A stretch of 38,904 bases of DNA, taken from contig NZ_RRYW01000021.1 of the NCBI RefSeq assembly GCF_014861365.1, positions 1-38,904 on the forward strand. Direction: 5' to 3'. This stretch comes from Psychrobacter sp. FME6. Its GTDB lineage: Bacteria > Pseudomonadota > Gammaproteobacteria > Pseudomonadales > Moraxellaceae. The notes beneath the pieces are model-generated. The model saw only the letters and a program-made list of their open reading frames with translations. It was not told the DNA's origin and did not search any database. The translations under genes were made by a program, and so were the position numbers. How positions within the stretch are numbered: the first letter of the stretch is position 1; every line of letters starts with the position of its first letter. Shown one piece after another: positions 6,979 to 16,508 of this stretch.

Positions 6979-9900
6979 GTGCCCTTGTTATATTCTCCGC
7001 TCTACCAAAGCATCCGTTTGATTTTATTTGGTGCCATAAGCTTGTCAAGCCTAGCCGTCAATGCTGCGCTCAGCGATTCTGACGTGCAGAACTCCAAGCC
7101 ACTACTCACTGATAGTGCCGATAGCTATGATAATTATGTCTCTGACACAGCAAATAATGCCAGTTTGCCAAGTAGTATCAATGATATCAGTAGTGACACC
7201 CAAGATCTCAGCCATCAAAATAGCAATTTTATAGAAGCCCCCTCTTTAGGCATCACTGAAATAGATGAAAGCGGTGATATGATCTCTGAACACCCTTCAA
7301 ATACAGTTGAGAGCAATCCAGTTGAGAGCAATCCGGTAAATAATGAGATACAGGGTAATGAAACAAGTATACCCGAACTTACTTTGACTGGCCGCAATCT
7401 TGATCTCAACGATGAAAGCATTCAAAATAGCTTGATGCGTTTGGCAGAGTTTTATGAGTTGACTCCAGATAGCAAGCCTTCGAAATCGGATAGTATCGAT
7501 AAAACTTTGAACGCTGAAAACGATAATATTCAGAGTACTGAAACACCCACCCCAGAAACTATCCCCAAAGTAGGTAAAGACTTACAGCTACTGCCCAATA
7601 CGGTAGATAGCGCACAGCGCTGTGAGGGTCAATGGGTCTACCCAAAAAGCAATCCTAACTATCAGCGTGCCGTAAATGAGGCTGGCGCTACCAATGGCCA
7701 GCCAGCAGCCAATCTAAACGGTATTCCAAACAATCAAGCACCGCTGTTTTCAGAGTCAGATTATGGTTATTACGATAATGTCGACTATGCGGAGCTGTCA
7801 GGTAATGTCATTATTGATCAGGGTACTCAGCATATAGAAGCAGAAAAGGTCGTGCTAGATTTGAGCACTGGGGTGGCTGCTGCTCAAGGTAAAGTCATGT
7901 TTACTGACCAAGCAACGGGTAAACAAGTCCCACGCGATAACGCTTCAAACAACTCAGTAAACAGATCATTAGATAATGCTCAGACTAACCTTAGTGATAA
8001 GGCCTCACAAGGCGGCCTTATTGGGGTTGCAGACAGCTTGGCTTATAGTACTGAAACGGGACAATCAACCGCTAATGATGTGGCCTTTGCGAGTGTAGAG
8101 CTGCAAGCACATGGTTATGCCAAACGCTTAAATAGACCCAAAGACAATCAATATGAGCTAGATGAAGTAATGTTCAGCACCTGCCCACCGACCAATCGCA
8201 AATGGCAGTTTGATGCCAAGAGCATTGATTTAGATACCGACACGGGCCGCGGCGAAGCTTATAATACGACCTTTCGTGTCGCTGATGTACCGGTATTTTA
8301 TCTACCCTATTTTAATTTCCCGATAGACAGTCGCCGCAGTAGTGGGTTTTTATTACCAAACGCTAGTGTCAGTAGCGAGAGCGGTCTTGAGATTGATGCA
8401 CCCTATTACTTCAACCTAGCACCCAACTATGACGCGACCCTTAATACCCATGTTTATACTGATCGTAACCCTATGCTCTCAGGTGAATTTCGCTATCTGA
8501 CCGAAGATTATGGCGAAGGTATTTTTAATGGCTCATATCTACCTAACGATAGAAAATATAACGATGAAGACCGTAGCAGCTTTTTCTACGACCATTATTG
8601 GTCATCTAGTAGCATTCCGCGCTTAAGCGGTGACGCCAAATATAGCTACGTCTCTGATGAAGACTACCTCAACGATTTTGATACCTTGGGTTTATCAGAC
8701 AGCACCTTGAACTTACCACGCCGTGCGCGTGTGAATTATTACAACGATTACGTCAACGGTGAACTAAAAGTAGAGTCTTTTCAGACTCTCGATGCGTTTA
8801 CCAATAATGGCGAGCCTTTAAAGGATAAAGACAAGCCTTACTCACGGTTACCGCAGCTTAAACTCGATTATCGCTTGCCGTGGGCAAAGAGCTTCGACAT
8901 CACTGGTGTACATGACTCTGCTTATTTTAAAAAATCCATCGACGATGGTTCTGAGAATGAAAAAAGTGGGACGCGTATCTATAACAAACTAAGCGCTGCC
9001 TATCCAATGGAAAAATCTTGGGGTTATATTAATCCCAAACTAAGCTTGCAGCATCTATACACCTCTTATGACGAAGACAGTTTAGCAGACAACCAGTTGA
9101 GTAAAGAAGACGGTAGCCAATCGGTATTTGTCCCACAAGCCAGCATTGATGCAGGGTTGAATTTTTATCAAGCGGGTTCACCATTCGGTGCGTTTGACGA
9201 TACGATGGGCGGCTATCGTTTGCTTAGCCCGCGCTTAAAATATACCTATTCGCCCTATGAAAACCAAAACGACATTCCAAACTTTAACACTCGTATCGCC
9301 TCTATCAACTATGAGCAGCTGTTTTCTGATAGTTGGTTTTTAGGCCATGATCGCTTGCAAGATTTGCACTCGATTACCCCAGGTATCAATTATCGTTACA
9401 TCGATGCAACGGGTGTGACACGTTTTGATGGTAGCATTGCAGAGCAATTTTACATCGATGATGGGCGTGTGACGCTTGACGATGAGCAGCCAGTATTCAC
9501 CTCGTCGTCTTCGGGGATGGTTTGGGATACTAGCACGCAGCCTTATAATAACTTTTGGGTAGATATCAGCGGTGCACTGACCGATGATTATGATTTAAAC
9601 TATATTACGACTGAGCTACGTTATCAGCCGTCGGATAATAGTCTATTTAACGTGGGCTTTGTTAAGCGTCAAAGCGATGAAAACACCAATCAGCTGCCAT
9701 TGTCTGCTTTTACCGCCTCTGCTGTTTTTCCTATCAATAATAACTGGCGTGTATTGGCTCAAGGTCAATATGACTACAATCGTGATAAAATGCTTGATTC
9801 GTTAGTCGGTGTTGATTATGAAGACTGCTGCTTTGGTTTTGCAGTTTATGGTCGTCGTTACTATAACGACTTAAATATCAAAGACAAACCAACGCAAGCA

Positions 9901-10014
9901 ATTATGGCTGAGATTAGATTGAACGGTCTCGGTAGTGGTAGCAGCCGCCTAACACGATTGCTCGCTGATAAAGTCTTGGGCTTTGAGCCTGTTCAGACAG
10001 CATGGAAGGACTAA
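6979..10014 (+). CDS. lptD: LPS-assembly outer-membrane protein LptD
   Basis: The outer-membrane barrel that, with LptE, inserts lipopolysaccharide into the outer leaflet. It has 1011 residues, much longer than E. coli LptD (784). A signal peptide (about 1-29, ending AVNA) is followed by a Ser/Asn/Asp-rich low-complexity stretch to about 200, an LptA-like beta-jellyroll (about 265-450) and the barrel. Cys215, Cys402 and the pair Cys950-Cys951 match the E. coli disulfide cysteines (C31, C173, C724, C725), so the redox-controlled folding switch is conserved. The start is GTG with a weak ribosome binding site. It is the only start that gives a full signal peptide. A short internal repeat (VESNP twice) lies near residue 115. 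surA follows 182 bp downstream, giving the conserved lptD-surA pair. Confidence 0.95.
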   Translation: MPLLYSPLYQSIRLILFGAISLSSLAVNAALSDSDVQNSKPLLTDSADSYDNYVSDTANNASLPSSINDISSDTQDLSHQNSNFIEAPSLGITEIDESGDMISEHPSNTVESNPVESNPVNNEIQGNETSIPELTLTGRNLDLNDESIQNSLMRLAEFYELTPDSKPSKSDSIDKTLNAENDNIQSTETPTPETIPKVGKDLQLLPNTVDSAQRCEGQWVYPKSNPNYQRAVNEAGATNGQPAANLNGIPNNQAPLFSESDYGYYDNVDYAELSGNVIIDQGTQHIEAEKVVLDLSTGVAAAQGKVMFTDQATGKQVPRDNASNNSVNRSLDNAQTNLSDKASQGGLIGVADSLAYSTETGQSTANDVAFASVELQAHGYAKRLNRPKDNQYELDEVMFSTCPPTNRKWQFDAKSIDLDTDTGRGEAYNTTFRVADVPVFYLPYFNFPIDSRRSSGFLLPNASVSSESGLEIDAPYYFNLAPNYDATLNTHVYTDRNPMLSGEFRYLTEDYGEGIFNGSYLPNDRKYNDEDRSSFFYDHYWSSSSIPRLSGDAKYSYVSDEDYLNDFDTLGLSDSTLNLPRRARVNYYNDYVNGELKVESFQTLDAFTNNGEPLKDKDKPYSRLPQLKLDYRLPWAKSFDITGVHDSAYFKKSIDDGSENEKSGTRIYNKLSAAYPMEKSWGYINPKLSLQHLYTSYDEDSLADNQLSKEDGSQSVFVPQASIDAGLNFYQAGSPFGAFDDTMGGYRLLSPRLKYTYSPYENQNDIPNFNTRIASINYEQLFSDSWFLGHDRLQDLHSITPGINYRYIDATGVTRFDGSIAEQFYIDDGRVTLDDEQPVFTSSSSGMVWDTSTQPYNNFWVDISGALTDDYDLNYITTELRYQPSDNSLFNVGFVKRQSDENTNQLPLSAFTASAVFPINNNWRVLAQGQYDYNRDKMLDSLVGVDYEDCCFGFAVYGRRYYNDLNIKDKPTQAIMAEIRLNGLGSGSSRLTRLLADKVLGFEPVQTAWKD

Positions 10015-10196
10015 CAACTTTTGCCAGATTAAACCGTTATTTACATAAAATTGTTTGCATAAATAGCAATAACACATTTTTTATAACCCAGTTTGCAACC
10101 CTATTATGGACAACCCAGTCCAATATTTGCCTATTAAGAGTATTGGATAAAGTTGACCGACTACCATCCGATGCGATGACATTGATGAGGAGCATC

Positions 10197-11600
10197 ATGA
10201 GATTTTTTTCTTTACGTCAGACCAGCCGCGCTGTATTGCTATCTATGAGCGCCAGTTTAGCGTTTACATTGAGCGCTCAGGCTGCCACTGTTAAACCCGC
10301 TACAGCACAAGCGCCTCAAGCAAATGCCGCTGCTGAGCAAGGCAATGTGGATCGCTTAACGCCTGGTAATAGTACAGACGGTATTATTGCCTTAGTCAAC
10401 GAAAACGCGATTTTGAAAAGTGATTTGGTTGATGCAATTACACAAACCCAAACACGCGCTCAAGCGGCTGGCGAACCCATTGCAAACTCAGAACAGCTGC
10501 AGTCTGAAGTATTAAATGCACTCATTTTGCGTGAGCTACAGCTATCGATGGTCAAACGCGTCGGTCTAAACCCTGATGAAGCAGCGATTAATCAGCGCCT
10601 TGGTCAAATCGCAGAGTCGCAAGGACTTAATAGTGTGTCAGAACTGCAGCAACATTTAGATACAGCACAGCCTGGCAGCTATGCTACGCTACGGGCTCAA
10701 TTGATCGAAGATGCTGCTATTCAAGCCTTACAACAACGCCAAATCAGAAACCGTGTGCGCATTAGCGAGCAAGATATTGATGCGTTTTTGGCATCTCCTG
10801 AAGCCAAGCGTTTAAATCAAAGTGAATACCAGACCATTCATGTTCGTGTCCCTTATATGGATGATTATAGCCGTCTATCAGAAGCGCAACGTGATGAGGC
10901 GCTGAAAGTAGCAGAAGCATTGCGTACTCGCCTGCTTGCTCAAAATGTGGATGTCGCCGAGGCCGTTGCTGCCAGTCAAGGCAACTATGCTATCCCGCTA
11001 CAGGGGGGCGATATGGGCTTTCATAAAGCGGCTGCCCTACCTACAGAGCTATCAAGTGAGATTACCAAGCTTGAAGTTGGCGAGGTCAGCGCACCGTTAG
11101 TGACACCTGAAGGTATTGATATCATCAAGCTCGCCGACAAAAAATCCAGCGACACGATGCTGATACCGCAGTGGCATACTCGTCACATATTAGTGAAAGT
11201 CGATGAACTACAGACAGACGCATTGGCTGAGCAAAAAATCAATGATCTATATGAGCAACTACGCAGCGGCGCTGACTTCGCTGGTTTAGCGTCAACCTAT
11301 TCGGATGATCCAGGCTCAGCTGGTCGCGGTGGTGATCTAGATTGGGTGAGTGAAGAAGACATGATTGGCCCATTCGAAGCCATGATGAAAAAGACGGCAG
11401 TTGGTGATTACTCTGCACCCTTCAAAACCCAGTTTGGCTGGCATATCTTAAAGGTTGATGACAAGCGCCAGCAAGATGTTAGCGATCAATATCGTCGCAG
11501 TATGGCACGCCAAGCATTATATCAACGCCTAGCACCGCAAGCCAAAGAAGACTGGCTACAAGAGCTACGTGCGGGCGCTTATATCCAAGTGTTGGGTTAA
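10197..11600 (+). CDS. surA: Periplasmic chaperone and peptidyl-prolyl isomerase SurA
   Basis: A periplasmic chaperone that escorts outer-membrane proteins, including LptD and BamA substrates, to the BAM complex. It has 467 residues from the chosen ATG at 10197. This start gives a clean signal peptide (MRFFSLRQTSRAV... ending AQA) and has GAGGAG five to ten bases upstream. A longer open frame reaching back into lptD has no such features. After an Ala/Gln-rich linker, the SurA N-terminal domain runs about 55-205. The first parvulin domain (about 209-315) looks degenerate. The second (about 325-425, HTRHILVKVDE ... FGWHILKVDDKR) is canonical. In Pseudomonas pdxA or rsmA usually follows; here a MITE-like repeat and a strong terminator follow instead. 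Confidence 0.94.
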   Translation: MRFFSLRQTSRAVLLSMSASLAFTLSAQAATVKPATAQAPQANAAAEQGNVDRLTPGNSTDGIIALVNENAILKSDLVDAITQTQTRAQAAGEPIANSEQLQSEVLNALILRELQLSMVKRVGLNPDEAAINQRLGQIAESQGLNSVSELQQHLDTAQPGSYATLRAQLIEDAAIQALQQRQIRNRVRISEQDIDAFLASPEAKRLNQSEYQTIHVRVPYMDDYSRLSEAQRDEALKVAEALRTRLLAQNVDVAEAVAASQGNYAIPLQGGDMGFHKAAALPTELSSEITKLEVGEVSAPLVTPEGIDIIKLADKKSSDTMLIPQWHTRHILVKVDELQTDALAEQKINDLYEQLRSGADFAGLASTYSDDPGSAGRGGDLDWVSEEDMIGPFEAMMKKTAVGDYSAPFKTQFGWHILKVDDKRQQDVSDQYRRSMARQALYQRLAPQAKEDWLQELRAGAYIQVLG

Positions 11601-11610
11601 TTAGTTAGTA

Positions 11611-11715
11611 ATACCAAACCCAAAAAGTACGATTAGCTGTGTCAAACTCGTTTAGTCTACAGTGCGTAGCACTTGCACTCGTTTTCCTTGCTACTCTAAT
11701 TTTTGTGAATGGTAT
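11611..11715. repeat. 105-bp MITE-like element, family B copy 1
   Basis: Starts ATACCAAACCCAAAAAGTA and ends TAATTTTTGTGAATGGTAT. The two ends are imperfect inverted repeats (ATACCA..C.CAAAAA.TA). A second copy of exactly the same length is at 37393-37497 and differs at only two bases. It contains no reading frame of interest and sits 10 bp after the surA stop. Confidence 0.9.
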
Positions 11716-11752
11716 AATATAGTAAGGTAAATTTCAGTAAAGATATTTGAAT

Positions 11753-11790
11753 AAAAAAAGGGTATATGCCAACGCATATACCCTTTTTTT
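11753..11790. terminator. Strong bidirectional intrinsic terminator after surA
   Basis: Perfect 17-bp stem (11753-11769 with 11774-11790), sequence AAAAAAAGGGTATATGC and its complement, around the tetraloop CAAC. T-runs on both strands. It ends lptD-surA transcription and would also stop transcription arriving on the minus strand from the right. Confidence 0.93.
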
Positions 11791-11983
11791 ATTTACGTTT
11801 ATTGAGGCTCTAAAACGCTTGAAGCTTAACTGCTAATACATCAGACGACTCTCAAAATCAGCATAACAATAGAAACAAGCATGAGTGCTATAGGCAATTC
11901 TAACTAAAATCGATATGTTGGTAGCCACGTGCTACTCATATTTTTGGGTTGATATAAGACAGTATAAATCAACAATTTACACA

Positions 11984-12163
11984 CAAAGAAAAGCCCCGAA
12001 CCTAGGGCGATTGGTTCAGGGCTTCGAGACTTCATATTATTGTTATTATACTTCCATATTGACCTATCCTAAGTCATGAACAGTAACGTATAAGACAGCG
12101 GGCTGACCTGTACTTTTATTGATACTGCCTCAACACTGCATCCTTGCATATCCTTGTGTTGAT
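11984..12163 (-). ncRNA. Candidate CsrA/RsmA-sequestering small RNA (RsmY/RsmZ-like)
   Basis: A predicted transcript of about 180 nt from a TATAAT box (12175-12170) to an intrinsic terminator (12024-11991 plus T-rich tail). It contains four GGA motifs, at 12153-12151, 12143-12141, 12069-12067 and 12055-12053, each placeable in a hairpin loop. The first two lie in a 19-nt loop closed by a perfect 7-bp stem (12162-12156 with 12136-12130). The first reads ACAAGGAUAU, close to the CsrA consensus ACARGGAUGU. The second is an AGGA tetraloop between two UGCA arms. The third sits in UGACU-UAGGAUA-GGUCA. The fourth is in AUA-UGGAAG-UAU, a weak stem. There is no reading frame of note. A GTAAG-N6-CTTAC palindrome lies upstream. 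Loop GGAs plus a GacA-type site plus a terminator are the hallmarks of Rsm RNAs. The assignment is inference from pattern; no similarity search was possible. Confidence 0.72.
11991..12024 (-). terminator. Intrinsic terminator of the candidate small RNA
   Basis: On the minus strand AAGCCCTGAACC and GGTTCGGGGCTT form a 12-bp stem with one mismatch around a 10-base loop, followed by TTCTTT. The T-rich tail is only on the minus strand, so it is oriented for the small RNA and not for surA. Confidence 0.8.
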
Positions 12164-12169
12164 GGTTGT

Positions 12170-12175
12170 ATTATA
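12170..12175 (-). promoter_or_regulatory. -10 box of the candidate small RNA
   Basis: Minus strand TATAAT, a perfect -10 hexamer with an A at the expected start site 12163. The hexamer 17 bp upstream (TAGTTG) is a poor -35, as expected for a promoter that depends on an activator bound upstream. Confidence 0.6.
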
Positions 12176-12218
12176 GGGTAATCAGTTTAATGCAACTAGA
12201 GGCTAAAGACCTTATTTA

Positions 12219-12238
12219 ACGTAAGCATATGCTTACGT
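12219..12238. promoter_or_regulatory. GacA-type upstream activating sequence
   Basis: ACGTAAGCATATGCTTACGT is a perfect 20-bp palindrome containing GTAAG-N6-CTTAC. The known GacA site upstream of rsmX/Y/Z genes is TGTAAG-N6-CTTACA, so only the outermost base on each side differs. Its centre lies about 65 bp upstream of the inferred start of the minus-strand small RNA. It has no loop and no T-run, which argues against a terminator for the adjacent EEP-family gene. Confidence 0.72.
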
Positions 12239-12277
12239 CTTAATGCAAGAATTTATCTCCGTACAGATACTCCAACC

Positions 12278-13432
12278 TCACTGTGCCTCTACGTGCTCTT
12301 TTGAGACTTTTTCGCCTTCTTTCTTACCTTCTTCGATTTTATTATTAGTCTCTTTAATATCTTCTGCTTCCGCATTGGGGCCGTTTTGCTCTTGCTGACT
12401 GGTCTTTTCTGGTTCATATTGCAGCGTTGTCATAACAGGAAAGTGATCGGAGCCAATAGAAGGCAGACGCTTAATATCCACGACAGTGAAGCAAGTACTA
12501 TGGAAAATATGATCCAATGCCCAACGTAAAAATGGATAATTCACATGAAAAGTATTGATAAAATGCCGACCAATACGAGGGTCTAATAATCCTGAAATAC
12601 GCTGAAAACGACGGGTTGTCTTGGACCACGCCACATCATTGAGATCACCGGCCAGTATCGCTGTTTGATTGTTTTCTTTTATGTGTTTGCCAACCATCAG
12701 CAGTTCGGCATCACGGGTGGTTGATTTGTCCGCCTCAGTTGGGCTCGGTGGCATGGGGTGCAAACAGTACAACCAAATCACCTGACCACTTCGCAGGCGC
12801 AACTGCGTATGGATAGAAGGTATATCATCGATCATTAAGTACTTAACTTTAGGGTCTATCAACTCAAGCTTAGAATATAAGTGCATACCATATAAATTAT
12901 CCAGCGGGACTTTGACAGTATAGGGATAATCAGGGTCGACTTGCTGTAGGGCTTTTTCCCATTTTTTATCACTTTCTAGCGTAATCAAAATATCAGGTTG
13001 TTTTTGCTTCACCAAGTCGACCAATTTTTGGGTTTCTTCATTCGGCGTTAGTACGTTTGAGACCATAATTTTTAACTGTTTTTCCTGTGCATCTGGCAAC
13101 TCTTTTGCCTTTTGCACTTCTTTTTTCCATAATCTGGTATAAGGCAAAACCATTCTAAGCTGAAATGCCAACGTAATACTTAAGACGATAAATAAGCACC
13201 ACTGCCCTAGTTGCCACTCTGACCCAAACATCACCATACCAACCCAAGCAATCACACCAAGCACCATTATTTGAATGCGTGGAAACTCAACGCCGCGCAC
13301 CCACCAATTATCGAGCGGTATCCAACCCCAAATCGTCACCAATGCGATGAATCCTGCTAGCCACTGAATGCCGTAATATAATAGTGAGAGATCCATAGTC
13401 TGTATTAACCGTCTATTAAGGTGATCATGCAT
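12278..13432 (-). CDS. Endonuclease/exonuclease/phosphatase-family membrane protein
   Basis: 384 residues. Two or three membrane helices near the N-terminus (about 15-95) anchor an EEP-fold domain (about 120-340). The fold's landmarks are visible: a first strand with VSNVLTPN and an acidic LESD, then HPMPP, the catalytic AGDLNDVAWS, and the terminal GSDHFPV. The enzyme is therefore probably an active metal-dependent phosphodiesterase. The membrane anchor suggests a periplasmic or membrane-face substrate such as a phospholipid, but the substrate cannot be read from the sequence. The C-terminal 45 residues are a highly charged Glu/Lys/Gln tail of unknown role. Neither Met1 nor Met13 has a clear ribosome binding site, so the start is uncertain. 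The neighbouring genes give no functional hint. Confidence 0.85.
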   Translation of the reverse strand: MHDHLNRRLIQTMDLSLLYYGIQWLAGFIALVTIWGWIPLDNWWVRGVEFPRIQIMVLGVIAWVGMVMFGSEWQLGQWCLFIVLSITLAFQLRMVLPYTRLWKKEVQKAKELPDAQEKQLKIMVSNVLTPNEETQKLVDLVKQKQPDILITLESDKKWEKALQQVDPDYPYTVKVPLDNLYGMHLYSKLELIDPKVKYLMIDDIPSIHTQLRLRSGQVIWLYCLHPMPPSPTEADKSTTRDAELLMVGKHIKENNQTAILAGDLNDVAWSKTTRRFQRISGLLDPRIGRHFINTFHVNYPFLRWALDHIFHSTCFTVVDIKRLPSIGSDHFPVMTTLQYEPEKTSQQEQNGPNAEAEDIKETNNKIEEGKKEGEKVSKEHVEAQ

Positions 13433-13804
13433 GTTTTAACATTTTATGTACTTTAGCATTTCACGCGATTATCGCCTACTGATGCGCTATGATTATGCAC
13501 TCACTACTATAAAACATTACAATTTTGACTCATTAGTAATAACCATTACTACTCGCTACCTTCGCTCACTGCCAAATATCATTTATTTTGGCAATGGTTA
13601 AAATGTGATAAAGCTATGTGCGTTAAAAAAGCTAATATAAAGTAATGTTTATCTTTTAATTAATAACTTAAAGTTATAATAAGCACAATTAATAGTGTAT
13701 AAAAAATAATGAAAAGTCGCCAAAATGCCTTGCTTTTTATGTTTTTTCACGGCATTGTTATTGGTTGGCAAGGCAACAATTTATTGTAAAAAGGATTAAG
13801 TTTC
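13433..13804. other. Intergenic region upstream of asd
   Basis: 372 bp, AT-rich, between the divergent EEP-family gene and asd. It holds a 7-bp inverted repeat TGCCAAA/TTTGGCA (13570-13593) and another, TGCCTTGC/GCAAGGCA, in the last 80 bp before asd. Neither has a terminator tail. No lysine-riboswitch-like structure is recognisable and I see no gene. Confidence 0.5.
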
Positions 13805-14938
13805 ATGAGTAATTTGACAGTAGGCTTGGTAGGCTGGCGCGGCATGGTTGGGTCAGTATTGATACAACGCATGATTGAAGAAAAAGACTTCGATGGCATT
13901 ACGCCCGTGTTTTTTTCGACCAGCAACGCAGGTGGTGATGCGCCAAGCTTTGACGGTATTCAGACCAGCCAATTAAAGGATGCTCATGATATTGATGCGC
14001 TAGCAGCTTGCGATGTGATTATTACCTGCCAAGGTGGTGACTATACCTCAAAAGTTCATCAACCACTACGCGATAGTGGTTGGCATGGTTACTGGATTGA
14101 CGCAGCAAGTACATTGCGAATGGAAGATGACAGCATCATCACGCTTGATCCAGTCAATCGTACCGTCATTGATAGCGCCCTAGCCAACGGCAAAAAAGAC
14201 TTTATTGGTGGTAACTGCACCGTGTCACTGATGTTAATGGCCATCGGCGAGCTGTTCAATAGAGGCTGGGTAGAATGGGTCAGCGCCATGACTTATCAAG
14301 CAGCTAGTGGCTCTGGCGCTAATAATATGCGTGAGTTAATCAACGGCATGGGCGTGCTGCATGATGCCGTTAAAGACGAGCTGGCTAACCCTGCAAGTGC
14401 TATTCTTGAAATCGATAAAAAAATTGCCCAAACCCAACGCTCAGACAATTTCCCTAAGCAATACTTTGGCGTACCATTGGCAGGTAGCTTAATTCCTTAC
14501 ATCGACTCGCAGTTAGAAAACAAACAGTCACGTGAAGAATGGAAAGGCGGCGTAGAAACTAACAAAATCCTTGGTAATAACGCCGAAAACAACATAGCTA
14601 TTGATGGTATGTGCGTCCGCGTTGGCGCGATGCGCTGTCATGCACAAGGCTTGACCATCAAGCTTAAAAAAGATATTCCATTAGAGGAAATCGAAGCCGC
14701 GCTTAAAAACAGCGGCAATCAATGGTTAGATGTGGTCGAAGACGACAAGGAAGCGACCATGAATCGCTTAACGCCAGTAGCAGTAACAGGTACTTTAACA
14801 GTGGCAATAGGTCGTCTACGTAAGCTCAATATGGGTCCTGAGTACCTAGGCGCGTTTACCGTTGGTGATCAACTGTTATGGGGAGCCGCAGAGCCATTGC
14901 GCCGTATGCTGAACATCATTCGCGAGCAAAACAGCTAA
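13805..14938 (+). CDS. asd: Aspartate-semialdehyde dehydrogenase
   Basis: Reduces aspartyl-4-phosphate to aspartate semialdehyde with NADPH. This is the branch point for lysine, diaminopimelate (peptidoglycan), methionine and threonine. It has 377 residues, the length of the Gram-negative type (about 370). The N-terminal NADP site is [18 protein letters not shown]. Catalytic Cys138 is in GGNCTVSLM, and the acid/base His279 in MRCHAQGL. GFxxxN-type surroundings are conserved. The ATG at 13805 is preceded by AAGGA. The gene stands alone: the EEP-family gene is divergent, and a strong hairpin ends transcription 20 bp after the stop. Confidence 0.96.
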   Translation: MSNLTVGLVGWRGMVGSVLIQRMIEEKDFDGITPVFFSTSNAGGDAPSFDGIQTSQLKDAHDIDALAACDVIITCQGGDYTSKVHQPLRDSGWHGYWIDAASTLRMEDDSIITLDPVNRTVIDSALANGKKDFIGGNCTVSLMLMAIGELFNRGWVEWVSAMTYQAASGSGANNMRELINGMGVLHDAVKDELANPASAILEIDKKIAQTQRSDNFPKQYFGVPLAGSLIPYIDSQLENKQSREEWKGGVETNKILGNNAENNIAIDGMCVRVGAMRCHAQGLTIKLKKDIPLEEIEAALKNSGNQWLDVVEDDKEATMNRLTPVAVTGTLTVAIGRLRKLNMGPEYLGAFTVGDQLLWGAAEPLRRMLNIIREQNS

Positions 14939-14960
14939 ATCAGTTATCTTGAAATTGAAC

Positions 14961-14992
14961 AAAAAAAAGACAGCGATTGCTGTCTTTTTTTT
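14961..14992. terminator. Intrinsic terminator after asd
   Basis: Perfect 14-bp stem AAAAAAAAGACAGC / GCTGTCTTTTTTTT around the loop GATT, 22 bp after the asd stop. Confidence 0.93.
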
Positions 14993-15068
14993 GGTTATAG
15001 CAATATCATGTTAAACGGTTATATTGATGACCACGAAACATCCATGTCCAAAAAATGGCGAATAATGC

Positions 15069-15074
15069 TATAAT
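15069..15074 (+). promoter_or_regulatory. Possible -10 box for tgt
   Basis: TATAAT 36 bp before the tgt start. The upstream hexamer at 17-18 bp spacing is poor, so this rests mostly on the -10 match and on the asd terminator just upstream, which requires a new promoter here. Confidence 0.45.
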
Positions 15075-15077
15075 TAG

Positions 15078-16262
<1,185 letters not shown>

Positions 16263-16295
16263 TTACCATTTTTCTTAATACCGATTATAAAGTAT

Positions 16296-16331
16296 AAAAA
16301 AAGGCCTAAGAGTTATCTTAGGCCTTTTTTT
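16296..16331. terminator. Bidirectional intrinsic terminator after tgt
   Basis: Perfect 15-bp stem AAAAAAAGGCCTAAG / CTTAGGCCTTTTTTT with loop AGTTAT. It lies between convergent tgt and the NSS transporter and has T-runs on both strands. Confidence 0.93.
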
Positions 16332-16351
16332 ATTCACTACATATTGACGCT

Positions 16352-16497
16352 TATAGTAGATTCATTTTAAAAACGATACAGTGCTATTGGCTATAAATTT
16401 TTGCAGCCTCTGTCACGCCTGCGAACAGCAAGCAAGAAAAGATTATAGCAATAGTACATTATTATCATCGTATTCCTTTCATTTTTAACTGATTATA
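16352..16497. repeat. MITE-like element, family A copy 2
   Basis: A 146-bp element with a TATAGTAGA left end and a GATTATA right end. The inner inverted repeat (GTGCTATTGGCTATAA against TTATAGCAATAGTAC) flanks the core GCAGCCTCTGTC...ACAGCAAGC. The core and layout match 4336-4473, but the arms have diverged. It separates the tgt terminator from the transporter gene. Confidence 0.65.
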
Positions 16498-16508
16498 CCA
16501 ATAAGCTA

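Noticed and set aside
10002..10196. N-terminal extension of SurA overlapping the end of lptD
   Set aside because: The ATG at 10197 has a strong ribosome binding site and is followed at once by a clear signal peptide. The extension would bury the signal peptide.
11941..12163. 6S RNA or another housekeeping RNA in place of an Rsm RNA
   Set aside because: The 5' and 3' ends do not pair into the long closing stem of 6S RNA, and no SRP, tmRNA or RNase P core motifs are seen. The loop GGAs and GacA-type box fit an Rsm RNA better.
12219..12238. The palindrome as terminator of the EEP-family gene
   Set aside because: It has no loop space and no T-run. Symmetry and spacing fit a protein binding site better.
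13433..13804. Lysine riboswitch in the asd leader
   Set aside because: Only two short inverted repeats were found. The conserved lysine-aptamer elements could not be recognised.
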